DNA of 64,000 nt, taken from CAZOJJ01 sp964580105. Lineage in GTDB: Bacteria > Bacteroidota > Rhodothermia > Rhodothermales > Rubricoccaceae. This document shows positions 1-8,051 of this stretch, one piece after another (positions within the stretch are counted from its first letter, which is position 1; each line of letters begins with the position of its first letter). Below the pieces are notes generated by a model that was not told the origin of the DNA, ran no database searches, and saw only the letters and a list, made by a program, of their open reading frames with translations. The position numbers and the translations under genes are program-made. The stretch is taken from contig CAZOJJ010000007.1 in NCBI GenBank assembly GCA_964580105.1, forward strand, positions 1-64,000, read 5' to 3'.

Positions 1-690
1 ATGGAGGCGCTCTACCTCCTCGGCGCCGTCCAGGGCCTGTTCCTGGCCGCCGTACCGGCGAGCCGGCACCGGAACGCGCTCCCGGAACGCGCTCCCGGAA
101 CGCGCTCCCGGAACGCGCTCCCGAACCGGCTGCTGGCCGGCGTCATGCTCGTCTTTTCCCTCGACCTGGCGATGGCCGTCTACCACGCCTCAGGTACGAG
201 TACCCGCTTCCCGGCGCTGATCGGGCTCGACCTGCCCGCCAGCTTTCTCTACGGGCCGCTCCTCTACCTCTACGCGCGCACGCTGACGACGCCGCGCCCG
301 GCCCTCCGGCGGCGCGCGCTCCTGCATTTCACGCCCTTCCTTCTGGCCGCCCTGTTCTTCGCGCCACTCTTCGCCCGCAGCGGCGCGGGCAAGCTGGCAC
401 TCCTCGCCAACCCCGACCTCGCGCTCCAGACGCAAGCGCTCGTGGTCGTCAACCCGCTCAAGCTGATCCACGGGACCGTCTACCTCGTCCTGCTCGTCGG
501 GCTGCTGCGGCGGCACCGGGCACGCGTCGAGGCCACGTCGTCTTCGGCCGAGCACGTCGTCGCCCTCCAACTCAAGAACGCGCTGGCCGCGAAGGATACG
601 CGCCTCGACTACAACCTCCGCCTCGGGGCCGTCGAGGCGGTGCGCGAGGGCTACCCGCTGCCCGTGCTCAGCTACAAGGTCGAGTTCTGA
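1..690 (+). CDS. Truncated or chimeric membrane-bound AraC-type regulator, N-terminal part only
   Basis: The first ~180 residues form several hydrophobic helices in the pattern of the N-terminal membrane domain of Bacteroidota AraC-family regulators (start MEALYLLGAVQGLFLA, then NRLLAG, then a loop ending in RRHRARVEATSSS). In such proteins a cytoplasmic helix-turn-helix domain follows. Here the sequence changes after SSSAEHV, and a ~40-residue tail ends at a stop in PLPVLSYKVEF, with no helix-turn-helix. The ending in Phe resembles the last strand of an outer-membrane barrel, so the tail may come from another gene; that is inference. A 13-bp tandem repeat lies inside the coding region. Function as a regulator is doubtful without the DNA-binding domain. 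The ATG is the first base of the window, so an upstream start cannot be excluded. Confidence 0.5.
   Translation: MEALYLLGAVQGLFLAAVPASRHRNALPERAPGTRSRNALPNRLLAGVMLVFSLDLAMAVYHASGTSTRFPALIGLDLPASFLYGPLLYLYARTLTTPRPALRRRALLHFTPFLLAALFFAPLFARSGAGKLALLANPDLALQTQALVVVNPLKLIHGTVYLVLLVGLLRRHRARVEATSSSAEHVVALQLKNALAAKDTRLDYNLRLGAVEAVREGYPLPVLSYKVEF
71..122. repeat. 13-bp tandem repeat, four perfect copies
   Basis: Four head-to-tail copies of GGAACGCGCTCCC. Thirteen is not a multiple of three, so each copy is read in a different frame and three copies give a 13-residue protein period (RNALPERAPGTRS, then RNALP). Loss or gain of one copy would frameshift the surrounding gene. Confidence 0.9.
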
Positions 691-769
691 CGGCGGACCG
701 GCGATGCCCCGACGGAACACGCCGCGCCTGGGGACGATCAACCCCGGGCCTCGAATCCAGCCCCGCGCC

Positions 770-1213
770 ATGAGCCGCTTCGCCGAAGACCCCATCGACT
801 ACCGCCGCCACCCCGAGCGCTACCGCATCGGGCGTGGCGAGGCCGGCGTGTTCCGCGTGCAGCCGTACAAGTCCGAGTTGCTCCCGCTGTGGAGCTTCAG
901 GACGGCCGAGGCAGCCCGCCGGTCCGCCGAGGCGCTCTGGGCGAAGTACGAAGCCTACCGGGAGGCGGGCGACTTCGTCGGGATGGACATGGCGCGGAAG
1001 TACCTCCAGATGGGGTTCACCCGCGCCATGCGCTACGCGCAGTACCCCGGCGGCCGGAAGATCACCCCGGACGGCGACCTCGTCGAGCCGCGCCGGTGGG
1101 CCGACGCCGACAAGCGCGCCGCCGCGCAGGTGTTCAAAGCGACGTGGGACGCCATCCGCGCCGACCCCGTCTATCAGGAGCGGAAGGCGGCGCACATGGC
1201 TCAGACGGCGTAA
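770..1213 (+). CDS. DUF4385 domain-containing protein
   Basis: This 147-residue protein spans a whole DUF4385 domain. Recognisable blocks are RYRIGRGEAGVFRVQPYKSE near the N terminus, LLPLWSF, and FVGMDMARKYLQMGFTRAMR in the middle, followed by YPGGRK. The family is small, soluble and of unknown function, and is widespread in bacteria. The ATG at 770 is preferred over one at 704 because the family begins a few residues before the HPERYRIG block. It has no signal peptide or membrane helix. The neighbour on the right is convergent, with a hairpin between. Confidence 0.85.
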   Translation: MSRFAEDPIDYRRHPERYRIGRGEAGVFRVQPYKSELLPLWSFRTAEAARRSAEALWAKYEAYREAGDFVGMDMARKYLQMGFTRAMRYAQYPGGRKITPDGDLVEPRRWADADKRAAAQVFKATWDAIRADPVYQERKAAHMAQTA

Positions 1214-1218
1214 CAGAG

Positions 1219-1251
1219 AGCGGGGCCCCGCCGTGCTGGCGAGGCCCCGCT
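1219..1251. terminator. Hairpin between convergent genes
   Basis: AGCGGGGCC (1219-1227) pairs with GGCCCCGCT (1243-1251) around a 15-nt loop, placed between the stop of the DUF4385 gene and the stop of the convergent exported-protein gene. There is no clear T-run, so it may be a factor-assisted bidirectional terminator. Confidence 0.4.
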
Positions 1252-1274
1252 GTAGCGCGTGTCGGATCGGCCGC

Positions 1275-2282
1275 TTACTTGAGCAGCGTCATCGTCCGCA
1301 TCTGCACCTCGCCGTTGGCCTCGAGGCGGTAGAGGTAGGTCCCGCTCGGGAGACCCGCCGCGTCGAAGGTCACGGAGTAGGCGCCCGGGGTGTGGAGCCC
1401 GCTGGCGAGCACGGCGACCTCACGGCCCAGCGCGTCGAAGACCGAGACGCGGACGTCCGAGGCCTCGTTGACCGTGAAGGGCACCGTGGCCGTCGGGTTG
1501 AACGGGTTCGGGTAGCTCGCGCCGAGCGTGACCGTGGTCGGGAGCTCCGAGCCCGCCTCGTTGGCGACGGGCATCGTGCCGTTGACGAAGAGCACCCAGT
1601 GCAGGTGCCCGAACTCACCGATCTCGGAGGTCGGCGTCGGCTCGGTGATCGCACAGCTTTCAGAGGAGAGGTACGTCGGGCCGGTTTCCCCCTCGGTGTT
1701 TCGGCCGTAGCGGATGTCAATGGGGTTCTCATAGCCCGTCTCGGCCGGGTCGCCGCTGGGCGTGAACCACTCGACGACGAACATCGAGCCTCCCGGCACG
1801 ACGATCGTGTCGGAGATCGGGAGGTTCAGGAGGTACGCCTGCGGCTCGCCCTCTTGGGCAGACCACTCTACTTCGTCGATGAGCGTGAGGTTCTCAATGA
1901 GGAACTCACCCTCGAGCGTGTAGAACCGCAGCGAGGTCGAGAGGGAGGGGTTGCCATTGAGCGCCACGCGGACGCCCATGTCCACGCTGGTCAGCGTGAT
2001 GTCATCGTTGAATCCCATCGCCGCGAGGTCGAACAGCCGCCAGTAGCTGTTCTCAGTGGTGTACCCGGCTCCACTGTTACCACAGGAGACGCCACCGCCG
2101 TCGACGGTGGACGAGACGGACTGCGTGATGACGACGTCACCGCCGGCGGGATGGCTCTGGTCGGGTTCCTGATCGGTCCCGACCGAAACGGCCGGGCTGG
2201 CCGTCAGGCTGTTCTGGGCGAGAACTACCTGCGGCGCCAGCAGCAGGACCGCCGTAGCGAGAGTTAGTAGCGAGAAGCGCAT
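1275..2282 (-). CDS. Exported protein with type IX-like C-terminal sorting domain
   Basis: This 335-residue protein starts with a classical signal peptide (MRFSLLTLATAVLLLAPQVVLAQ). The middle is a beta-rich domain with Cys residues (GGVSCGNSG, SSESCAIT) that I do not recognise. The last ~85 residues are the sorting domain typical of Bacteroidota/Rhodothermota: SYPNPFNPTATVPFTV, then VRVSVFDALGREVAVL, then GTYLYRLEA and a basic end. The inference is export through the Sec system followed by type IX secretion or cell-surface anchoring. The start was chosen because the signal peptide begins exactly there. A promoter-like TTG-N21-TATGCTTG lies about 80 bp upstream. Ligand and function are unknown. 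Confidence 0.85.
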   Translation of the reverse strand: MRFSLLTLATAVLLLAPQVVLAQNSLTASPAVSVGTDQEPDQSHPAGGDVVITQSVSSTVDGGGVSCGNSGAGYTTENSYWRLFDLAAMGFNDDITLTSVDMGVRVALNGNPSLSTSLRFYTLEGEFLIENLTLIDEVEWSAQEGEPQAYLLNLPISDTIVVPGGSMFVVEWFTPSGDPAETGYENPIDIRYGRNTEGETGPTYLSSESCAITEPTPTSEIGEFGHLHWVLFVNGTMPVANEAGSELPTTVTLGASYPNPFNPTATVPFTVNEASDVRVSVFDALGREVAVLASGLHTPGAYSVTFDAAGLPSGTYLYRLEANGEVQMRTMTLLK

Positions 2283-2362
2283 AGGACTCGTCTGTAAGGT
2301 GAGCGGAAGGTGAGGAGTAGTAAACGCCAGCTCGGCAGGGCCTGCCAAGGGCACGGAGTACG

Positions 2363-2394
2363 CAAGCATACGCGTTTCGCTGAGGAGCGTGCAA
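2363..2394 (-). promoter_or_regulatory. Bacteroidota-type -33/-7 promoter
   Basis: Reading the minus strand, TTG (2394-2392) is followed by exactly 21 nt and then TATGCTTG (2370-2363). This matches the Bacteroidota layout TTG-N19-21-TAnnTTTG except for one position, and lies about 80 bp before the start of the sorting-domain protein. Confidence 0.6.
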
Positions 2395-2446
2395 CTTTTT
2401 CGGTCGCCGCCGCGCCGATTAGGGCGCGCCCTGAGGAGGGCGCACC

Positions 2447-3178
2447 CTAGCCTGCCGTCTTCATCGGGCGCATGACGACCTCGGAGATGAGGTAGCCCGG
2501 CGGCGTCCGGATCACGTGGAGCACCGTCGCCGCCACGTCCTCGGGCTGCATGGCGTGGGGGTTGCCCGGCGAACCGGCCTCCTCGAAGAAGCGGGTATCC
2601 ACGCTGCCGGGGTAGACGCACGTCACCTTGATGCCGTAGGGGCGGAGCTCCTTCATCGTCGCCTCCGAGAACCCGCGCACGCCGAACTTGGTGGCGTTGT
2701 ACGCCGCGAGGCGGGGGTTGCCCACCAGCCCGGCCACGCTGGCGACGTTCACGATGTGGCCGCCGAAGCCCTCGGCCTCGTGCTGCGCCTTCATGACGGG
2801 CACGGCCGCGCGCGTGCAGTAGAACACGCCGGAGAGGTTGGTGTCCACCTGCGCGTGCCAGTCCTCCGGCGCGAGGGCGTCCACCTCGGCGAAGCGGCCG
2901 AGGCCGGCGTTGTTGACGAGCACGTCGAGCCGGCCGCCCTCCTCCCGCACCCGGGTGAACGCGGCCTCGACGGCGTCCCGGTCGGTCACGTCGCAGGCGA
3001 CGGGCGTGAAGGCGTCGCCGAAGGCGTCGCCGAAGGTGTCGCGGAGGGCGGCGAGGTCGTCGCCGGAGCGGGCCAGGCCGAAGACGCGGGCGCCGGCCTG
3101 GAGGAGCGCGGCGCTGAAGGCGCGGCCGAGGCCCCGGCTGGCGCCGGTGACGACGGCCACCTTGTCGAGGAGGTCCAT
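2447..3178 (-). CDS. Short-chain dehydrogenase/reductase (SDR)
   Basis: This 243-residue classical SDR is an NAD(P)-dependent oxidoreductase of unknown substrate. The Rossmann cofactor motif TGASRGLG is at residues 11-18, followed by CDVTD, the structural NNAG, and the catalytic Ser and YNATK (Tyr/Lys) with PG after the next strand. A short internal duplication, GDAFGDAF, at residues ~48-56 corresponds to a 12-bp imperfect DNA repeat and probably sits in a loop before beta-strand 3. The ATG at 3178 places the first strand (KVAVVTGAS) at the usual distance from the N terminus. The upstream gene on this strand ends 50 bp away, so a two-gene transcript is possible. Confidence 0.85.
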   Translation of the reverse strand: MDLLDKVAVVTGASRGLGRAFSAALLQAGARVFGLARSGDDLAALRDTFGDAFGDAFTPVACDVTDRDAVEAAFTRVREEGGRLDVLVNNAGLGRFAEVDALAPEDWHAQVDTNLSGVFYCTRAAVPVMKAQHEAEGFGGHIVNVASVAGLVGNPRLAAYNATKFGVRGFSEATMKELRPYGIKVTCVYPGSVDTRFFEEAGSPGNPHAMQPEDVAATVLHVIRTPPGYLISEVVMRPMKTAG

Positions 3179-3227
3179 GCGCGTGAAGGGCAGCGGGGAG
3201 CGGCGCTCCTCTTTCGCGCCGGAGCGG

Positions 3228-4076
3228 TCAGGGTTCCGGTGCGGCGCGCGGGAGCGCAAAGAGCCCGTTCGGGATGCCGCCGTTGACGCGGACGCTATCG
3301 ACGCGGAAGGTGGACTCGGCCTCGCCCGTCTGGAGTTCGCGCGTCCGCCGCTCGATCTCGGCCAGCGCGGCCGTCCGGCGCTCGGGGGGCAGCCGCTCGG
3401 CCTGGGCCCGCTGCACGGTGAGGTTGCCCATCATCACGACGCGCTGCTCCCGCGGTATGAGCTGGTCCATCCCCTCGCTCCGGTGATGGATCGCGAAGGG
3501 GAGCACGTGCCCGTCCGCCTCGCGAAAGGCTTCGTAGATCGTCTCCTGCACGATCGGGCGCGTGCGGCCGCTGTCCGGCTCCGACTCGAAGCGGAGGCCG
3601 CGCACCCGCGCCGTCTCGGCGTCCACGAACACCTGGGCCACGTCGGCGATCTCCCCGCGCAGCGCCTCGTCCGGCATGTCCTCGGGGATGCCGAGGAAGG
3701 CCCGGACGTCGCCGGCCTGGAGGACGTAGACGGTGCCGCCGCTCAGCGTGCGTTCGCCAACGAGGCGCACGTTGCCGCGGAGGCCGCGCACCCACTGGAT
3801 CACGTTGGGGAGGTAGCTGGTCACGAGGCCGGCGTCGCTGCTCGGAGACCGCAGGGAGTCGGCGGGAGCGATGCGAGACTCGAAGAGGAAGAGGCTGTCG
3901 GGGTCCGTGCGGCGGAAGTACGCGGTGACACCCTCGCCGGTCACGGCCAGGGTGCGGACGTCCTCCATGTCGGCGGCGAAACGCTCCTGCACGCGGTCGA
4001 GGAGGGCGTCGGCGTCGGGGGGCCCGTCGCACCCGGCGACGAGCACAGCGAGGGTAGCGAGGAGGAAGAGGCGCAT
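3228..4076 (-). CDS. LolA-like outer-membrane lipoprotein
   Basis: This 282-residue lipoprotein begins MRLFLLATLAVLVAGC, a lipobox with the acylated Cys at about position 16. The mature part starts ADALLDRVQERFAADMEDVRTLAVTG. That pattern, followed by alternating beta-strands and a late segment on fit to a final molecule (VDSVRVNGGIPNGLF), is like the LolA/LolB or lipoprotein-sorting fold. Conserved catalytic residues are not visible. It is probably periplasmic or outer-membrane bound and binds a hydrophobic ligand, which is inference from the fold type. It is divergent from the TrmH gene, sharing a 63-bp intergenic region. Confidence 0.6.
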   Translation of the reverse strand: MRLFLLATLAVLVAGCDGPPDADALLDRVQERFAADMEDVRTLAVTGEGVTAYFRRTDPDSLFLFESRIAPADSLRSPSSDAGLVTSYLPNVIQWVRGLRGNVRLVGERTLSGGTVYVLQAGDVRAFLGIPEDMPDEALRGEIADVAQVFVDAETARVRGLRFESEPDSGRTRPIVQETIYEAFREADGHVLPFAIHHRSEGMDQLIPREQRVVMMGNLTVQRAQAERLPPERRTAALAEIERRTRELQTGEAESTFRVDSVRVNGGIPNGLFALPRAAPEP

Positions 4077-4139
4077 GGGGCAGGCGGGCAAAGCGAAGGC
4101 CGGTAACTTACCGGCCGTACCGCTCCCGGCCCTTCGTCC

Positions 4140-4913
4140 GTGCCGTTTTCCCGCTTTCCGCATAGCGCCACGCTCCTCGTCGGGGAGCGGACCTACCCGG
4201 CCGAGGTGGTGCGCACCGTGCTGGCGCCGTTCGTCTCCGAGCGCCGCCGGGCGCGGATCGCGGCGGTCGTGGCGGCGCGGACGTACGCCGTCGTGCCCGT
4301 GCTGGAGCGGCTCGTGGACGCGGGCAACCTGCACGCCGTGCTCCGCAGCGCCGAGGGCCTCGGCTACGGCGCGGCCTTCCTGGTGGCCCCGGAGGACGAG
4401 GCGGCGCCGCTCGCCGCCCGCTACGCCGCGCGCCGCGACGTGCCCGAGGAGGCGCTGGGCAGGCGGGCCGGCACCCGGGCGGCCCAGGGCGCCCACAAGT
4501 GGCTCGACCTGACGACGTGGGACGACGCCGAGTCGTTCGTCCGGGACGCCCACGACCGGGGCTACGCCGTCGCGGCGACGCACCTCGGCGAGGACGCGCT
4601 GCCCATCGCCGCGTGGGACTTCACGCGGCCCACGGCGCTCGTCTTCGGCAACGAGCGCGACGGCGTCTCCGACGCCCTCCTCGCCCGCGCCGACGCCCGC
4701 CTCGTGCTCCCCCTCGACGGGTTCGTCCAGAGCTACAACGTGTCGGTGGCCGCCGCGCTGGCGCTCTACCACGCCCGGCAGGACCGCCTGGCCCGCCAGG
4801 GCCGCCACGGCGACCTCACCGAGGCGGAGCAGGCCGTCCTCACGGCGCACTGGTACGCCCGCTCCGTCGAGGCCGCCGCCGAGATCCTCGCGCGCGAGGC
4901 GCCGGGCGCGTGA
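4140..4913 (+). CDS. trmH: TrmH-family tRNA/rRNA 2'-O-ribose methyltransferase
   Basis: This 257-residue SpoU/TrmH (SPOUT) methyltransferase transfers a methyl group from S-adenosylmethionine to a ribose 2'-OH. All three family motifs are present: motif 1 NLHAVLRSAEG (residues 63-73, with the catalytic Arg at 69), motif 2 VFGNERDGVS (168-177) and motif 3 LPLDGFVQSYNVSVAAAL (190-207), which ties the SAM-binding knot. Motif 3 has SYN where most TrmH proteins have SLN. The overall length and the C-terminal helical extension (residues ~215-257) match TrmH, which makes Gm18 in tRNA, rather than RlmB; the exact nucleotide target is inferred. The gene is followed after 52 bp by a lipoprotein gene on the same strand. 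Confidence 0.8.
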   Translation: MPFSRFPHSATLLVGERTYPAEVVRTVLAPFVSERRRARIAAVVAARTYAVVPVLERLVDAGNLHAVLRSAEGLGYGAAFLVAPEDEAAPLAARYAARRDVPEEALGRRAGTRAAQGAHKWLDLTTWDDAESFVRDAHDRGYAVAATHLGEDALPIAAWDFTRPTALVFGNERDGVSDALLARADARLVLPLDGFVQSYNVSVAAALALYHARQDRLARQGRHGDLTEAEQAVLTAHWYARSVEAAAEILAREAPGA

Positions 4914-4936
4914 CGGACGCTCCCGGTGACGCGGCG

Positions 4937-4944
4937 TAGCTTCC
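4937..4944 (+). promoter_or_regulatory. -7-like element TAGCTTCC
   Basis: TAGCTTCC fits TAnnTTnn and lies 21 bp before the start of the next lipoprotein gene, the same short spacing seen before several other genes here. No clear -33 TTG precedes it. Confidence 0.35.
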
Positions 4945-4965
4945 GCCGCCCTCCCTCCGACCTCC

Positions 4966-6279
4966 ATGCGCCCGCCCCTCCGCCCGCCTCTCCTGCTCGT
5001 GGCCGTCCTGGCCGGATGGCTCGCCGCCTGTGCGCCGCCGCCGGACGAGCTCTACAACCGGGGCCAGCAGCTGGAGATCGAGGGGCGCTACGAAGACGCC
5101 GTGGACCATTACGCGCGCGCCCTGGAGCGGGCACCCGAGATGCGGAAGGCGCAGGGCCGGCTGCACGTCGTGGGCGGGCTCCTCCTCGACCGCCACCTCC
5201 AGGCGGCCGGAGCCGCCGCGTCGCCGACCGAGGCGGCCGACGCCTACCGCCGCGCCGCCGACCTCGCCGACCGCACCGCCGCCGTCGGCGTCCCGCTCCG
5301 GCTGCCGCCGACGTTCGAGGCCGACCGCCTCGCAGCCTTCGACGCCGCCGTCGAGAACCTCCTCGCCCGGGGCGCCGACGCGCTCGACGCCGGGCGCTTC
5401 CAGGAGGCGCTGGACGCCTTCGCCCGGGCCGGGCACTACCAGCCCGACGCCGAGCAGGCGGAGGCCCTCGCCACGTTCTCCTTCGACACCCACCTCGCCT
5501 GGGCCGAGGCCGACCTCGCCGCGGGGCGCTTCCGCTCGGCCTTCGCCCGCGCCGAGGCCGCCCTGCCGTTCTTGACGCCCGCCCGCACCGAGGCCGACGC
5601 CCGCGACCTCCAGGCCGCCGCGCTGGAGGCCGGCACCGTCCACCTCGCCGTCTTCCCCGAGGAGGCCGCCCGAGGGCGCGCCACCGACGCCATGCCGCCC
5701 GACTTCCTCGGCGCCCTCCGTGACGTCACCGAGGACACGTTCTGGACGCGCCCGCCGCTCTTCGTCGGCGTCGCCGACCCGGCCGAGGTGCGCCGCCTGC
5801 TCCGCCGCACCCTGCGCCCGGACGGCCGCTACGACGACCTCCGCCTCACCGGCGACCTCGCCTACCGCCTCGGCGCCGACCTCGGCGTGGCCACGCTCCT
5901 CACCCGCTACGACCGCCAGGACGAGGAAACCGACCGCGACACGCTCGCCGCGCGGCTGCGCGATGGGGGCCAGGCGCGGTACGTCCGCTCCATCCGGCGC
6001 GTCACGCTCCGCGCCGAGGCCGCCTTCGCCGCCGTCGAGGCCGGGACGAGCCGGCGGGCGTGCGACGAGCGCGTCCAGGCCGAGGCGTCCGGCCGCCTCC
6101 GCGTCGGCGAGTACGCCGGCCGGCCGCGCGACCTCGTCCTCGACCGCGACGACCGCGCCCTCTTCGACCCCGAGGCGCAGGACGAGGCCGAGCGCCGCAT
6201 CGAGAACGAGCTGCTGGCGGAGCTGGCCGAGCGCCTCGCCGGGCGCGTCTTCGCCTGCGCCGAGCGCCTGGTCCCGTGA
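4966..6279 (+). CDS. Lipoprotein with TPR-like helical repeats
   Basis: This 437-residue protein starts with a lipoprotein signal peptide ending LAGWLAAC (Cys at about residue 22). Residues ~27-60 are a clear tetratricopeptide unit (DELYNRGQQLEIEGRYEDAV, then DHYARALERAP). More alpha-hairpins follow (ALDAGRFQEALDAFARAGHY and DLAAGRFRSAFARAEAALPF). The C-terminal ~190 residues (after PPDFLGALRDVTED) form a mixed domain with two Cys residues (RRACDERV, FACAERLV) that I do not recognise. It is probably an outer-membrane-anchored scaffold. It sits between the TrmH gene and the RqcH-like gene on the same strand, with a 30-bp gap to the latter. Confidence 0.65.
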   Translation: MRPPLRPPLLLVAVLAGWLAACAPPPDELYNRGQQLEIEGRYEDAVDHYARALERAPEMRKAQGRLHVVGGLLLDRHLQAAGAAASPTEAADAYRRAADLADRTAAVGVPLRLPPTFEADRLAAFDAAVENLLARGADALDAGRFQEALDAFARAGHYQPDAEQAEALATFSFDTHLAWAEADLAAGRFRSAFARAEAALPFLTPARTEADARDLQAAALEAGTVHLAVFPEEAARGRATDAMPPDFLGALRDVTEDTFWTRPPLFVGVADPAEVRRLLRRTLRPDGRYDDLRLTGDLAYRLGADLGVATLLTRYDRQDEETDRDTLAARLRDGGQARYVRSIRRVTLRAEAAFAAVEAGTSRRACDERVQAEASGRLRVGEYAGRPRDLVLDRDDRALFDPEAQDEAERRIENELLAELAERLAGRVFACAERLVP

Positions 6280-6309
6280 ACCGGGGCATCTGAGGATCCT
6301 CCGATCCCC

Positions 6310-7968
6310 ATGACCTTCTACCTGCTTCACGCCCTCGCTGCCGAGTGGGACGCCGCCCCCGGATCGGCGTCCGGGGCAGGCGTCCGGGGCGCCGTCCTGG
6401 CCGACGCGTGGACGCAGAGCGCCAACGAACTCAGCCTGCGGCTCGACGCCCCCGGCGGGCCGGTCACCCTCCGCGTCCACTGCGACCCGGCGCTGCCGCT
6501 GCTGTTCGCGAGCGCGGGCGGCGGCCGAGCGCGGCGCAACACCGCCACCCTCTTCGACGCCGCACACGGGCGCACCGTCACGCGTGTCCGCACCGCCGAG
6601 CGCGACCGCTTCGTCTTTCTCGACCTCGACGACGGCACGGCGCTGCAGGTCCGCCTCTTCGGCCCGCACCCGAACGTGTGGCACGTGGATGGCTCCCTCG
6701 CCGTCCTCGCCGGCTTTCTCGCCGGTGCGCCCGAGGCGGGCGAGGCCGCGCCGGTCCCGCGCCCCGCGCCCGTCGTGGACACGCCCGAGGCCCTCGCCGC
6801 ACGCTGGCGGCCGAACCGGAAGACGCAGTCCCAGGCGCTCGCCGCCGCCGTGCCGCTCTTCGACCGCGCCCTCGCCGACGAGGCGCTGCGCCGCGCCGGC
6901 CTCCATCCGAGTGCGCCGGCCTCGGAAGCGCTGCCGGAAGGGCTGTTTGACGCGGTCCGCTCTCTTCATGCCGACCTCGAGCGGCCCCGGCCCGTCGTCT
7001 ACTGGCGCGGCGAGATCGCCGAGGCCCTCGCCCTCGCCCCGCTCACGGATCCGCCCGAGGCGTGGCGGGCCGAACCGTTCGAATCCGTGGACGCGGCCGT
7101 GCGCGTGTTCGCCCGGCGGCAGCTCGGGCAGCGCCGGTTTCTGGCCGCGTACCGGCCGCTGGAAGCGGCGCTCGACGCGGCGTACCGACGCCGCGCCCGC
7201 AGCGCCGAGGCCATGCTCGCCGAGCTGGCCCGCCCCAGCCGCGCCGACCGCTACGAGGCCTGGGGCCACCTCCTCATGGCCCAGGCGGCGAACGAGGGAC
7301 CGGGCCGCGACGAGATCGTGGTGCCCGACCTCCTGGGCGGCGGCGAGCCCGTCCGGATCCCGCTCGACCCGGCGCGCTCGGCCGTCGAGAACGCAGAGCG
7401 CTACTACGCCAAGGCGCGGCAGACGCGCGAGGCCCGGCGCCACGCCGAGGCCCGCTGGGAGGCCGTCCACGCCGGAGCCGAGGCGGCCGGCCGGCTCCTC
7501 CGTCGCCTCCGCGCGCTCGACCGCTACGCCGACCTCGCGGCGTTCGTGGACGAAGAGAAGGAGGCGCTGGCCCGGTTCACGCGGCCCGAGGCCGTCGGCG
7601 AGGAGCGGGTGCCGTACCGGCGGTTCGAGATCCAGGGCTGGGAGGTGCGCGTCGGCAAACACGCGCGGTCGAACCAGGTCCTGACGACGCGCCACGCGGG
7701 GCCGCACGACCTCTGGCTCCACGCACGCGGCGTGCCCGGCTCGCACGTCGTCGTCCGCCGCCCGAGCCGGACGGCCGAGGTGCCGAGGCCGGTGGTCGAG
7801 GCGGCGGCGCGGCTGGCGGCGCACTTCAGCGAGGCGCGGACGCAGCCGCTGGCGCCGGTGATCGTGACGGAGCGGAAGTACGTGCGCCCGGTCAAGGGCG
7901 GCCCACCCGGCCTCGTCCGCGTGGACCGCGAGGAGGTCGTGCTCGTCGAGCCGGGGCTGCCGGCGTAG
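6310..7968 (+). CDS. rqcH: RqcH/NFACT-family ribosome quality-control protein
   Basis: This 552-residue protein is the size of bacterial RqcH (Rqc2/NEMF homologue), which binds stalled 50S-peptidyl-tRNA complexes and recruits tRNA-Ala for C-terminal alanine tailing. The N-terminal NFACT-N region covers residues ~1-230. A long helical, coiled-coil-like middle is rich in Ala, Arg and Glu (~290-430, including YYAKARQTREARRHAEARWE). The C-terminal NFACT-R (DUF814) domain covers ~440-540, with GWEVRVGKHARSNQVLTTR, the invariant HDLWLHARGVPGSHVV, and YVRPVKGGPPGLV. The N-terminal half is divergent, as is usual in Bacteroidota. UppP follows on the same strand after 83 bp. A second, stand-alone NFACT-R gene lies 5.6 kb downstream. 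Confidence 0.8.
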   Translation: MTFYLLHALAAEWDAAPGSASGAGVRGAVLADAWTQSANELSLRLDAPGGPVTLRVHCDPALPLLFASAGGGRARRNTATLFDAAHGRTVTRVRTAERDRFVFLDLDDGTALQVRLFGPHPNVWHVDGSLAVLAGFLAGAPEAGEAAPVPRPAPVVDTPEALAARWRPNRKTQSQALAAAVPLFDRALADEALRRAGLHPSAPASEALPEGLFDAVRSLHADLERPRPVVYWRGEIAEALALAPLTDPPEAWRAEPFESVDAAVRVFARRQLGQRRFLAAYRPLEAALDAAYRRRARSAEAMLAELARPSRADRYEAWGHLLMAQAANEGPGRDEIVVPDLLGGGEPVRIPLDPARSAVENAERYYAKARQTREARRHAEARWEAVHAGAEAAGRLLRRLRALDRYADLAAFVDEEKEALARFTRPEAVGEERVPYRRFEIQGWEVRVGKHARSNQVLTTRHAGPHDLWLHARGVPGSHVVVRRPSRTAEVPRPVVEAAARLAAHFSEARTQPLAPVIVTERKYVRPVKGGPPGLVRVDREEVVLVEPGLPA

Positions 7969-8006
7969 GGACCGATGGCCTGAAGGCGGAGGGGAGAACC
8001 GCGCCG

Positions 8007-8014
8007 TACCTTCC
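8007..8014 (+). promoter_or_regulatory. -7-like element TACCTTCC
   Basis: TACCTTCC, fitting TAnnTTnn, lies 37 bp before the uppP start codon in the short spacer after the RqcH-like gene. No convincing -33 TTG is visible. Confidence 0.35.
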
Positions 8015-8051
8015 GCCCCTCCCCTTCCTCACTCCTCCACGCCCGCGCTCC

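Noticed and set aside
4840..7824. 994-codon open frame on the minus strand
   Set aside because: It lies opposite TrmH, the TPR lipoprotein and RqcH, has low-complexity Arg/Gly/Ala composition, and no domain. Long antisense frames are common at this GC content.
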